A stretch of 64,000 nt of DNA, from the NCBI GenBank assembly GCA_017453335.1, contig JAFTKI010000101.1:9437-73436 (forward strand), read 5' to 3'. Shown here one piece after another: positions 16,705 to 25,367 of the stretch. The notes beneath the pieces were generated by a model. The model was not told the origin of the DNA and searched no databases. It worked only from the letters and a program-made list of their open reading frames with translations. This stretch comes from Clostridia bacterium (GTDB lineage: Bacteria > Bacillota_A > Clostridia > Oscillospirales > CAG-272). The stretch's first letter is position 1; the number at the start of each line of letters is the position of its first letter. The translations under genes were made by a program, and so were the position numbers.

Positions 16705-18141
16705 ATGCAAATTCAAATGAATGAATTTTTGTTCTCAATGATCCTGACCGAGCTGGAAGACGCGGTTGGCGTGGAGAACTGCTCGGTACGCCAGATCGAC
16801 AAGGTCACCCACAGTGTTGACTACTACTGGCTGTCCCGTATGTGGGCTGACCGCGGATGCCGTATGCCCGAGGCAGACTTTATCGTTTGCCCCAAGGATG
16901 CAACCGAGGTTTCCAAGGTGCTCAAGATTGCAAACTACTATAAGCTTCCCGTAACCACATGGGGTGCCGGCGGCGGTACGCAGGGCGGCGCTATTCCGGT
17001 TGCAGGCGGTATCTTGCTTGACACCAAGCGCATGAACAAGATCTATGAGGTAAATACCGAGGGTATGTACATCGAATGCGGAACCGGTGCGATCTACAAG
17101 CACATTGAGTACGCCGCAAATGAGGTTGGTAAGGCAACCATGCACTACCCCTCCTCTCTGACCTGCTCCACCGTGGGCGGATTCCTGGCTCACAGAGGTA
17201 TCGGTGTTTGCTCCACCAAATACGGTAAGATCGATGACATGGTTCTGCAGATGGAGGTCGTTCTTCCCAACGGCGATATCATCACCACCTCTCCCGCTCC
17301 CAAGCACGCGGCAGGCCCCGATCTCAACCAGATCTTCATCGGCTCCGAGGGTACGCTGGGAGTTATCACCAAGGCTCAGATCCGTATTTTCGATCAGCCC
17401 GAGGAACGCCGCTTCAGAGGATTTTTGTTCCAGGATATGCACGGTGCATTACAGGCATCGCGTGAGCTGCTCCAGAAATTCAAGCCCTCCGTTATGCGTT
17501 TGTATGACGAGGCTGAAACCGCTTCGCTGATCAAAAAGATCGTTGGCGTGGAGCGCAAGGGCGCGTTCATGAACATTGCCTACGAGGGCTGCAAGGAAAT
17601 GGTAGAGGTTGAGGAAAAGATCCTGCTTGAAACCTTCAAAAAGTACGGTGCCGAGGACCTTGGCAGCGAATACGGCGAAAAATGGTGGAAGGAAAAGATC
17701 ACCTTCTTCTATCCCGGTCACATGATGGATATTCCTCAGATGTTCGGTACGATGGATACCATCGCACCCTACAACAAGATCGAGGAGATCTACTGGGCAA
17801 TGAAGGAAGCCATTGAAACCAACTTCCCGCAGGCAAAATTCATCGCACACTTCTCTCACTGGTATGAATGGGGCGCAATGGTTTACGACCGCTTCATCAT
17901 CGAGGGCAAGGACGTTCCTCAGGATCCCGTGGAAGCGTTGCGTCTGCACCAGGCAGTCTGGACCTGCGGTGTCCGCGCGGCTCTGGCACACGGCGGTGTT
18001 GTAAACGACCACCACGGTGTCGGCATCAAGCTCGGCCGCTTGATGAAGGAGCAATACGGCCCTGCTATGCAGGTATTTGAAGGACTGAAAAAGCAGCTTG
18101 ACCCCAACGGTATCATGAACCCGTTCAAGCTGGGACTTTGA
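16705..18141 (+). CDS. FAD-binding oxidase, GlcD-like 2-hydroxyacid dehydrogenase family
   Basis: 478 residues. A PCMH-type FAD-binding domain includes VTTWGAGGGTQGGAIPVAGG (about 83-102) and the segment ending GIGVCSTKYGKIDDMVLQ; the C-terminal half is FAD_oxidase_C-like (HFSHWYEWGAMVYDRF and AHGGVVNDHHGVGIKLGRLM, with the catalytic His-rich loop). Relatives oxidise D-lactate, glycolate or sugar acids. It is paired with an Fe-S protein (18158) and, at the far end of the operon, a fused ETF, so electrons probably leave to ETF. Substrate unknown. AAGGAG precedes the ATG. Confidence 0.9.
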   Translation: MQIQMNEFLFSMILTELEDAVGVENCSVRQIDKVTHSVDYYWLSRMWADRGCRMPEADFIVCPKDATEVSKVLKIANYYKLPVTTWGAGGGTQGGAIPVAGGILLDTKRMNKIYEVNTEGMYIECGTGAIYKHIEYAANEVGKATMHYPSSLTCSTVGGFLAHRGIGVCSTKYGKIDDMVLQMEVVLPNGDIITTSPAPKHAAGPDLNQIFIGSEGTLGVITKAQIRIFDQPEERRFRGFLFQDMHGALQASRELLQKFKPSVMRLYDEAETASLIKKIVGVERKGAFMNIAYEGCKEMVEVEEKILLETFKKYGAEDLGSEYGEKWWKEKITFFYPGHMMDIPQMFGTMDTIAPYNKIEEIYWAMKEAIETNFPQAKFIAHFSHWYEWGAMVYDRFIIEGKDVPQDPVEALRLHQAVWTCGVRAALAHGGVVNDHHGVGIKLGRLMKEQYGPAMQVFEGLKKQLDPNGIMNPFKLGL

Positions 18142-18157
18142 TCGGAGGTGGATTGAA

Positions 18158-19243
18158 ATGATGATGTCTGAAAAATGTAAGCAGCACGTTGATTCCTGCC
18201 GTTTCTGCTGGATGTGCCACCATATCTGCCCCATCGGAAATGCAACAGGTCATGAGAGAAGCACTCCCCGTGCAAGAGCTTTGGGTATCTCGCTGGTAAA
18301 CCGCGAGGCAATCGATCTCTGTGAGATCATGGACAACATTTATGAGTGCGCAGGCTGTATGGCGTGTGTACACGATTGCGTAACGGGCTGGGATCCCGTA
18401 ATGTTCACCAAGGAAGTCAGAATGCAGGCGGCTATGGAAAACAAGCTCCCCGCATACATCAATAAACTGGTAGACGCTTGCCTTGATACAGGCAACGCTT
18501 ACGGAAAGACTGCAATGTGCGACACGCTGAGCGCAAAGATCGCATCCCACAGCGCAAAAACCGACACACTCCTGTTCCTCGGTGCCGACGCGCGCTACAT
18601 GGCTTGCAAACAGGCTGTGAAGGCAATTGAGGTGCTGGAAAAGGCAGGCGTGCAGTTCACCGTTCTTGCAGACGAGCCTGCATCGGGCGCACAGCTTGAT
18701 TATCTGATCGGCGCATTGGAGAACACCAAGGAGCAGATGAATACTGCCGCCTCCGTGATGAACGGCTACAAGACCGTTGTGGTATACGATCCCTTTGATG
18801 CAAAGGCAATCAAGCAGACCTATCACGAATACGGCGTTGAGCTTTCGGCAAAGGCTGTCACCTACACCGCATATCTTGCGGATCTGGTCAAGAGCGGTAC
18901 CTTGAAAGCAAATAAGAGCGACCGCCGTGTGGTATTTCAGGATCCCTGCCAGCTCTCCCGTGATCTGGAGGAGACCGAGGAAGCACGCACCGTAATCGCA
19001 GCTTATGCTGAGCTTGACGAAATGCTGCTCAACCGCAAGGAAACCGTTTGGGCAGGTAACATTCTGATGGCGCAGTATATGCCCGACGTGATCAAAATGG
19101 TTGCCGAGAGACGTATCTTCAATGCAACCTCGATCGGTGCCAAGACCATCGTTACCGCAAGCCCTGCCGAGTACACCGCGCTCAAGGGCGCCGCAGGCAG
19201 CAATGTGGAGATCCTTTCCATCGAAGACCTGATCTTGGGATAA
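18158..19243 (+). CDS. (4Fe-4S)-binding protein, GlcF/heterodisulfide reductase-like
   Basis: 361 residues. Two ferredoxin-type clusters are evident: C14xxC17xxC20xxxC24P and C64xxC67xxC70xxxC74. The C-terminal part resembles the CCG domain (VFQDPCQLSRDL near residue 263), but the CCG cysteine pair is not found: the position reads WAGNILMAQ. It would therefore lack the non-cubane cluster of HdrB-like subunits. It likely relays electrons between the upstream flavoprotein and the fused ETF. The start is the first of three ATGs, at nine bases from GGAGG. Confidence 0.88.
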   Translation: MMMSEKCKQHVDSCRFCWMCHHICPIGNATGHERSTPRARALGISLVNREAIDLCEIMDNIYECAGCMACVHDCVTGWDPVMFTKEVRMQAAMENKLPAYINKLVDACLDTGNAYGKTAMCDTLSAKIASHSAKTDTLLFLGADARYMACKQAVKAIEVLEKAGVQFTVLADEPASGAQLDYLIGALENTKEQMNTAASVMNGYKTVVVYDPFDAKAIKQTYHEYGVELSAKAVTYTAYLADLVKSGTLKANKSDRRVVFQDPCQLSRDLEETEEARTVIAAYAELDEMLLNRKETVWAGNILMAQYMPDVIKMVAERRIFNATSIGAKTIVTASPAEYTALKGAAGSNVEILSIEDLILG

Positions 19244-19255
19244 GGAGAACGAACG

Positions 19256-20095
19256 ATGCTTGTTAATTTACAAACAGTTCTGAAAATGGCGGAGGACGGA
19301 GGATTCTGTATCCCCGCGTTCAACGTATACAATATGGAAACCGTGATCGGTGTGCTTCACGCGGCAGAAGAGACGAAAGCCCCGATCATCATGCAGATCT
19401 ACCCCCGCTTGATGAAGGAAGAAACGGGCTATTTCCTGGCTCCCACCGTTCTGGCGGCAGCCGCACGTGCAAGCGTTCCCGTTTGCTTCCATCTCGACCA
19501 CGGCCCCTCCGAGCTGGAGACCACCCGCTCGCTCCGCTACGGTGCCACGGGCATCATGCTCGATGGCTCCACACTTCCCTTTGAGGAAAATATTGCGCTG
19601 ACGAAGCGTGTGGCAGTGACCTGCTCCTATCTGGATGTAGGCGTTGAGGGTGAGCTTGGTCACGTTGGAACCACCAAGGACGAGGACATGGACGAATTCA
19701 CCACGCCCGAGGATGCAAAGCGTTTTGTGGAAGAAACAGGGGTGTCTTGCCTGGCAGTTGCGGTTGGAACCGCACACGGCAGATATTCCAAGCCACCCAA
19801 GCTTGATATTGATCGCATCCGCGCTATCCGCGAGGCTACCAACAACACCGCCCTTGTATTGCACGGCGGTTCGGGAGTTCCCGACGAGGAGATCAAAAAG
19901 GCGGTTGCGGCAGGCATTCGCAAAATGAATTTTGCCACCGATATCTGCTATGCCTTCCTTGACACCTGTCTTGAGGAGCTTCAAAAGCCCGATCGCGCCA
20001 TTGCGGTGGACAATTTCATGAAAAAGCCCATCGAAGCGGTCAAGGATTTCTGCGTCAGCCGCATCAAATTGGTCGGTGCCGACGGAAAGGCTTGA
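19256..20095 (+). CDS. Class II (zinc) ketose-bisphosphate aldolase
   Basis: 279 residues, typical of GatY/KbaY/IolJ/FbaA. Zinc ligands and substrate loops are in place: FHLDHGPSELETT, GVEGELGHVG, VAVGTAHGRY (His) and LHGGSGVPDEEI (His). It cleaves a ketose (bis)phosphate to DHAP and an aldehyde. Next to a PfkB kinase it could serve tagatose-1,6-bisphosphate or, given the IolB neighbour, 5-dehydro-2-deoxygluconate 6-phosphate (IolJ role). AAGGAG lies before the ATG. Confidence 0.93.
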   Translation: MLVNLQTVLKMAEDGGFCIPAFNVYNMETVIGVLHAAEETKAPIIMQIYPRLMKEETGYFLAPTVLAAAARASVPVCFHLDHGPSELETTRSLRYGATGIMLDGSTLPFEENIALTKRVAVTCSYLDVGVEGELGHVGTTKDEDMDEFTTPEDAKRFVEETGVSCLAVAVGTAHGRYSKPPKLDIDRIRAIREATNNTALVLHGGSGVPDEEIKKAVAAGIRKMNFATDICYAFLDTCLEELQKPDRAIAVDNFMKKPIEAVKDFCVSRIKLVGADGKA

Positions 20096-20098
20096 TCT

Positions 20099-21010
20099 AT
20101 GAGCAAGATCGTTGGAATCGGCGCGTGTGTGTTTGACACGCTTTATAACATTCCCACTTATCCCACGGAAGACACCAAAATGCGGGCAGACGGCAGTAAG
20201 ACAGCCGGCGGCGGTCCCGTTGCAACAGGACTTGTTGCCGCAAGAAAGCTGGGCGTTTCAGCCGCTTATATCGGGAACCTTTCAAGCGACAACGGCGGTG
20301 TTTTTCTGAAGGAGGATTTTGAAAAGTACGGTGTTGCAACCGATAACATCGAGATCAAAGACGGCTATCGCTCCTTTGCATCGGTGCTGTGGCTGTGTGC
20401 CGATACCGCAACACGCACTTGCGTGTTCGATAAAGGCAACCTACCGCCGCTCGTGCTGAATGACAACCAAAAGAGGGCGATTGCCGAGGCAGAGCTTTTG
20501 ATGGTGGACGGAAACGAGCTGGATGCCGCTGTGGAAGCCGCAAAAATTGCACGCGAAAACGGCACGAAGGTGCTGTACGATTGCGGCGGACTTTACCCGA
20601 ATGTTGATCGCTTGCTGGCACTGACAGACATTATGATCCCCTCCGAGGAATTTGCGCTCGGTCACACGGGCTGTTCCTCTGCAGAAGATGCCGCTCGAGA
20701 GCTGTTTGCACGCTACTCCCCCGAGGTTGTGGTCGTCACACAGGGCAAGCGCGGAGGAATTCTGTTCAACGGAACCGCCGTCACCCCCTACCCCATCTAT
20801 CCTGCCAAGGTGCTGGACTCCAACGGCTCGGGCGACGTGTTCCACGGTGCCTTTGCCGCCGCTGTGACTCTGGGCTACGGATACGAAAAATGCTGTCATT
20901 TTTCCAGTGCCGTTTCGGCATTGAAATGTATGGGAGTGGGAGCACGTGAAAGCGTGCCGAGCTTTGACACGGTTAAAAAATACATGGAGGAAAACGGCTA
21001 TGAACTTTAA
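20099..21010 (+). CDS. PfkB family sugar kinase
   Basis: 303 residues. The ribokinase fold is indicated by GGGPVATGLVAARKLG near residue 38, IGNLSSDNGG, and the C-terminal catalytic motif DSNGSGDVFHGAFAA (usual DTxGAGD; the second residue is Ser and the Ala is Ser). It phosphorylates a sugar or keto acid using ATP. Three bases separate it from the aldolase, implying consecutive steps (kinase then aldolase), as in tagatose 6-phosphate or inositol (IolC) degradation. Confidence 0.92.
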   Translation: MSKIVGIGACVFDTLYNIPTYPTEDTKMRADGSKTAGGGPVATGLVAARKLGVSAAYIGNLSSDNGGVFLKEDFEKYGVATDNIEIKDGYRSFASVLWLCADTATRTCVFDKGNLPPLVLNDNQKRAIAEAELLMVDGNELDAAVEAAKIARENGTKVLYDCGGLYPNVDRLLALTDIMIPSEEFALGHTGCSSAEDAARELFARYSPEVVVVTQGKRGGILFNGTAVTPYPIYPAKVLDSNGSGDVFHGAFAAAVTLGYGYEKCCHFSSAVSALKCMGVGARESVPSFDTVKKYMEENGYEL

Positions 21011-21794
21011 AAAGACATACAAGCCCCAAAAGGGTTATACGCCGATCTGCAAGATCGGTGAATGCTCGCTGAACAAGCTGGAGTTCGGCATCATCGAGTT
21101 GGACGCAGGCGAAACGCTCGCGTTTGACACCGCCGATAAGGAAACCGCATTCATTATGCTGGAAGGTCACTGCAACGTAGCGGTGAACGGCGAGAAATGG
21201 GAAAACATCGGCAACAGACAAAGCGTTTTTGAAAATCGCCGTGCCGAAAGCTTTTATATGCCCCGTGAACAGGCTTTGGAGATCGAAGCCATCGATCGCA
21301 TCAAGATCGCGGTCTGCGCAACCCCCGTTGCAGAAAAGACCGAGCCTCAGGTATTGCGCGAGGATCACGTGGTACTCAAGCTTCTGGGCGAGGTTCCCTA
21401 TCAGAGAGAGACCAGCTTTATCATCGACCAAAACTCGAACGCTAAGATTCTGACCATCGGAGAAGCATACTGCACCGAAGGGAACTGGGCAGGATTCCCC
21501 CCTCACAAGCACGATGTGAACAATATGCCCACCGAGTGCATTGCCGAGGAGATCTACTACTTCCTGTTCGAGCCCAAGCAGGGCTTTGCGGTTCAGTGCC
21601 TGTACACCTCGGACGGCGAGATCGATGAGGCTTACCGCGTAAAGAACGACGAGCTGGTGGAATTCCCCTACGGATATCACACCACCGTCTCCACCCCCGG
21701 TTATCAGAGCTACTTTTTGTGGCTGATGGCAGGTGACTACCAAGGCTTCAACCGCTCAAGCGACCCCGATCACGCATGGATCGAAAAAAGATAA
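21000..21794 (+). CDS. iolB: 5-deoxy-glucuronate isomerase-like protein (IolB/KduI cupin family)
   Basis: 264 residues from the ATG at 21000, inside the end of the kinase gene, with GGAGG upstream. The bicupin sequence matches IolB: FPPHKHDVNN, ECIAEEIYYFLFEPKQGF and PYGYHTTVSTPGYQSYFLWLMAGD, including metal-binding His and Glu residues. IolB turns 5-deoxy-glucuronate into 5-dehydro-2-deoxygluconate in myo-inositol breakdown. The upper inositol genes (iolG, iolE, iolD) are absent here, so its substrate in this operon may be a related uronate. Confidence 0.88.
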   Translation: MNFKKTYKPQKGYTPICKIGECSLNKLEFGIIELDAGETLAFDTADKETAFIMLEGHCNVAVNGEKWENIGNRQSVFENRRAESFYMPREQALEIEAIDRIKIAVCATPVAEKTEPQVLREDHVVLKLLGEVPYQRETSFIIDQNSNAKILTIGEAYCTEGNWAGFPPHKHDVNNMPTECIAEEIYYFLFEPKQGFAVQCLYTSDGEIDEAYRVKNDELVEFPYGYHTTVSTPGYQSYFLWLMAGDYQGFNRSSDPDHAWIEKR

Positions 21795-21799
21795 ACAGT

Positions 21800-23272
21800 A
21801 TGAAATATCTTCTTGGAATTGATTTTGGCGGCGGTGCCTCCAAGGCCACTCTGCTCTCGGAGAGCGGACAGATCGTTGCCGAGCATACAGTGGAGTATCC
21901 CACGCTCTATCCCGAAGCAGGCGCGTGTGAGCAAGCTCCTGCGGATTGGATCGATGCGCTGTGCAAAAACAGCCGCGCATTGCTGACCAAAAGCGGGGTC
22001 GATGCAAAAGAGATCGCCGCGATCGCCATTGATTCGGCAACACACACCTCGCTTTTGTGCGACAAGGAGTTTCATCCTCTGTCGAACGCCATGCACTGGA
22101 CCGACAGCCGAAGCCGCAAAGAGGCGAACGAATTGCTGGAAGCAATGGGCGAGGAGATCTTTGCAAAGACCTATCACAAGCCCGATACGATCTGGACGCT
22201 CCCCCAACTGCTTTGGGTGAAGCGCAACAAGCCCGAGCTGTTTGAAAAGGTCGCATATATCTTTTTTGAAAAGGATTATATCCGCTACTACCTGACAGGC
22301 GTGTTCTGCACCGATTACATTGAAGCCGAGGGCAGTATGCTCTTCGATTGCAACAAAATGCAATGGGACGCACAGCTTTGCGCTCTGGCAGGTATCACGG
22401 TCGATATGCTCCCGCCTATCAAAGCTCCCACCGATACGATCGGGGAAGTGACACAAGAGGCGGCAAAGGCAACCGGACTTGCCGCAGGAACCCCCGTGAT
22501 CTGCGGTACAACCGACACGGTGATGGAGGTCTTCGCTTCGGGTGCTGTGGAACAGGGTGACATGACCGTGAAGCTTGCAACAGCAGGCAGAATCTGTGTG
22601 ATCACCGACCGTCCCTACCCCGACCGTCACTTGGTCAACTATTCCCATATTGCCAAGGGACTTTGGTATCCCGGAACGGCAACCAAGGCGGCGGCAGCCT
22701 CCTATCGCTGGTACCGCGACACCTTTGGCGGAGAATACCGTGAATTGGACGAGGCGGCAAGTAAGCTTCCTATCGGCTCGGACGGTGTGTTCTTCCACCC
22801 GTACATCAACGGAGAGCTGACACCTTACGCCGATCCGTTGCTTTGCGGCAGCTTTACGGGACTTCGCGCAACCCACACAAGAGCGCATTTTACCCGTGCC
22901 GTATTGGAGGGCGTTTCGCTCTCGCTCCTTGACAGCAAGCGCTATCTGGACGGATTGAATATTCCGCACAAGAGCTATGCTACGCTGATCGGCGGCGGTA
23001 CGAAGGGAACGCTTTGGCGGCAGATCACGGCAGATGCGCTGGGGATCACACTCCACGTCACCGAAAGTGCCGATTCCTCGTTTGGCTCTGCAATGCTGGC
23101 GGGAATTGCCGTTGGTGTTTTCGCGGATGCCAAGGATGCGGTATCCAAATGCGTCAAGCGTGTGGCAACCGTTGAGCCGAACCTTGAAAATACCGAGCAG
23201 TATGCAAGGCTGTTCCAAACCTACAAAAAGATTCATGATGCTCTCGCGCCGATCTACCGCGAGCGCACTTAA
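21800..23272 (+). CDS. FGGY family carbohydrate kinase (xylulokinase-like)
   Basis: 491 residues from ATG 21800 (KYLLGIDFGGGASKATLL at the N terminus), six bases after the IolB stop; an earlier in-frame ATG at 21776 overlaps IolB. FGGY features: DxGxxxxK phosphate-1 loop with Gly for Thr/Ser in places, VICGTTDTVMEVFASGA, and YATLIGGGTKGTLWRQITADALG near residue 400. It phosphorylates a pentulose, hexulose or similar polyol. The presence of a second sugar kinase in the same operon suggests two entry points or two successive phosphorylations. Confidence 0.9.
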   Translation: MKYLLGIDFGGGASKATLLSESGQIVAEHTVEYPTLYPEAGACEQAPADWIDALCKNSRALLTKSGVDAKEIAAIAIDSATHTSLLCDKEFHPLSNAMHWTDSRSRKEANELLEAMGEEIFAKTYHKPDTIWTLPQLLWVKRNKPELFEKVAYIFFEKDYIRYYLTGVFCTDYIEAEGSMLFDCNKMQWDAQLCALAGITVDMLPPIKAPTDTIGEVTQEAAKATGLAAGTPVICGTTDTVMEVFASGAVEQGDMTVKLATAGRICVITDRPYPDRHLVNYSHIAKGLWYPGTATKAAAASYRWYRDTFGGEYRELDEAASKLPIGSDGVFFHPYINGELTPYADPLLCGSFTGLRATHTRAHFTRAVLEGVSLSLLDSKRYLDGLNIPHKSYATLIGGGTKGTLWRQITADALGITLHVTESADSSFGSAMLAGIAVGVFADAKDAVSKCVKRVATVEPNLENTEQYARLFQTYKKIHDALAPIYRERT

Positions 23273-23298
23273 ATATCAAATTAAAAGGAGTTTTTGTT

Positions 23299-24156
23299 AT
23301 GAAATATCAAGACATCAATCTGATCCCCCCCGAAGAGCTGGGAATCGGAAGCAACATCAAGCTCAATGTTTGCGAGCATGAGGTGGATATGTACTGGAAG
23401 GTTGCCATCGAGGTTCTCGAGGTGATCGCAGAAAACAACCGCAAAGGCGAGCCCACCGTTATGATCGTTCCCTACGGCCCCATCGGTCCTTACGCGCGTA
23501 TGGCAGAGCTGGTGAACAAGTACCGCATCTCGCTCAAGAACTGCGTATTCATCAACATGGATGAATATCTGAAGGACGACCTCACTTACATCGATTACGA
23601 TCATCCCCTTTCCTTCCGCGGCGGTATGGACAGAACCTTCTACTCCAAGGTTGACGAGGAGCTCAACGTGCTTCCCGAAAACCGTATCTTCCCCGAGCCC
23701 GGCAACGAAGGCCACATCATGGAAGTGATCCAAAAGTATGGCAAGCTTGACATGGCGTTTGGCGGTGTTGGTATCAACGGCCACTACGCATTCAACGAGC
23801 CGCCCGAAGCCGATGAGCAGGTAACTCCCGAGGAATTCGCACAGCGTCCCACCAGAAAGCTGAAGATCGCGCGTGAAACCCGCACCTTCAACGCTTTCAT
23901 GAACTGCGGCGCAAACATCGAAGCGATCCCTGCCAACTGCATCACCGTTGGTATGAAGGAAATTATGATGGCAAAGAAGATCCGTATGTGCATGCCCCGT
24001 GACTGGAACGCGGCAGCACTCCGCAAGGTTCTGCACGGCGGCGTGACCGCAAGCGTTCCCTGCTCGCTCTTCCAGAACCATCCCGATGCGCTTCTGTATG
24101 CGGCAAAGGTAGCAACCGCTTGCCCCGTATCCGAGATCCGCGTATACAACAAATAA
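23299..24156 (+). CDS. Glucosamine-6-phosphate deaminase-like protein (NagB family)
   Basis: 285 residues. The NagB signatures are present: FINMDEYL (Asp88, Glu89) and GVGINGHYAFNEP (about 156-168, His162 and Glu167). The canonical motif has GxGxDGHxAFNEP; here the Asp is Asn160, a change at an active-site position. NagB converts glucosamine 6-phosphate to fructose 6-phosphate and ammonia. With nagA directly downstream it likely handles an amino-sugar phosphate, but the Asn substitution leaves open a different substrate or reaction. AAAGGAG precedes the start. Confidence 0.88.
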   Translation: MKYQDINLIPPEELGIGSNIKLNVCEHEVDMYWKVAIEVLEVIAENNRKGEPTVMIVPYGPIGPYARMAELVNKYRISLKNCVFINMDEYLKDDLTYIDYDHPLSFRGGMDRTFYSKVDEELNVLPENRIFPEPGNEGHIMEVIQKYGKLDMAFGGVGINGHYAFNEPPEADEQVTPEEFAQRPTRKLKIARETRTFNAFMNCGANIEAIPANCITVGMKEIMMAKKIRMCMPRDWNAAALRKVLHGGVTASVPCSLFQNHPDALLYAAKVATACPVSEIRVYNK

Positions 24157-24160
24157 TAAA

Positions 24161-25360
24161 ATGAATGATCTGATCATTGCGGGAGCATCCGTGGTTCTTC
24201 CCACGGGTGTTCTCCCTGAGAGAAACGTCCTGATTTTGGACGGCAAGATCGCTGACATTAACCTTCCCGAAACCACTCGGGAAGGTATTTTGACCATTGA
24301 TGCAAAAGGTCTTTTCCTGTTTGCGGGCTTTATTGATCTGCACGTACATGGCGGAGGCGGAGCCGATTTTATGGATGCTGTGCCAGAAGCCTTTGAAACA
24401 GCGGTCAAGTCGCACCTACAGCATGGTACCACGTTGCTCTATCCCACAGCAATGAGTGCTACCGAAGAGGATCTGGCGGCATTCATCAAGGCGTTTCTTG
24501 CCTTCCGCAAAAACAGCCCCTACGCCGCTCTGACACCCGGATTGCACATGGAAGGCCCCTTTTTTTCGGGTGCAGGACAGAAAAGCAGCGGCGCACAGCC
24601 CACAAATGTGTTAAGACTTCCCGATATTGCGGAGGTCGATCGTTTGCTTGAGGTGGCTGACGGTTTGGTTTTGCGCTGGGATGCAGCGCCCGAGCTGGAA
24701 GGTGCCGACGAACTGGCAAAGCATCTGGTTGAGCGCGGAATCCTTGTTTCGGTTGCGCATACCGATGCAACTGCTCCCGAATGTGCGCATGGCTTTGACA
24801 GCGGATTTTCTCATGTGACGCACTTTTACAATGCCAACAGCATGCACCGCAAGCGCGACCAAAAGGTATTTGCGGGCGTGGTGGAGGCAACCTATCTGGA
24901 TGACCGTGTCAGCGTAGAGCTGATCGGCGACGGTTGTCATATTCCGCGCGAGGATATGCTGCTTGCGCTCAAGATCAAGGGTGCCGAAAAGGTATCGGTC
25001 ATCACCGATGCCACCAGAATTGCGGGCACCGATCTTAAGGTCGCAAAGCTTGGCAGTCTTGCAAAGGGGCGTGACGTGATCGTGGACGACGGCGTGGCAA
25101 AGCTCCCCGACCTTTCCTCGTTTGCAGGCAGTATTGCCACAATGGACCGTTGCCTGCGCGTTTTGTGCGGCGACTACGGAATTGATCTCCCCACCGCCTC
25201 GGTCATGCTTTCTTTGGCACCTGCTCTTTGTATGGGTGTAGACGCACAGAAAGGCAGCATCGAGCTTGGAAAGGATGCCGATCTTGTGCTGGTAGCCCCC
25301 GATTGGACACTCCGACAAGTAATCCTCGGCGGAAAACCCGTTGAGGATGCCAAGCTGTGA
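24161..25360 (+). CDS. nagA: N-acetylglucosamine-6-phosphate deacetylase
   Basis: 399 residues, amidohydrolase superfamily. Metal-site motif GFIDLHVHGGGGADFMDA near residue 55, GLHMEGPFFS near 128 (Glu), VSVAHTDA, and HFYNANSMHRK (His), as in NagA. It removes acetate from N-acetyl-glucosamine or -galactosamine 6-phosphate. The gene begins 5 bp after the NagB-like stop. GH20 hexosaminidase downstream at 26881 would supply the amino sugar. Confidence 0.92.
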   Translation: MNDLIIAGASVVLPTGVLPERNVLILDGKIADINLPETTREGILTIDAKGLFLFAGFIDLHVHGGGGADFMDAVPEAFETAVKSHLQHGTTLLYPTAMSATEEDLAAFIKAFLAFRKNSPYAALTPGLHMEGPFFSGAGQKSSGAQPTNVLRLPDIAEVDRLLEVADGLVLRWDAAPELEGADELAKHLVERGILVSVAHTDATAPECAHGFDSGFSHVTHFYNANSMHRKRDQKVFAGVVEATYLDDRVSVELIGDGCHIPREDMLLALKIKGAEKVSVITDATRIAGTDLKVAKLGSLAKGRDVIVDDGVAKLPDLSSFAGSIATMDRCLRVLCGDYGIDLPTASVMLSLAPALCMGVDAQKGSIELGKDADLVLVAPDWTLRQVILGGKPVEDAKL

Positions 25361-25367
25361 GGGTTTT

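Noticed and set aside
21770..23236. Long open frame opposite the FGGY kinase
   Set aside because: The plus frame carries clear FGGY motifs and operon context; the antisense frame has no recognisable motif or start signal.
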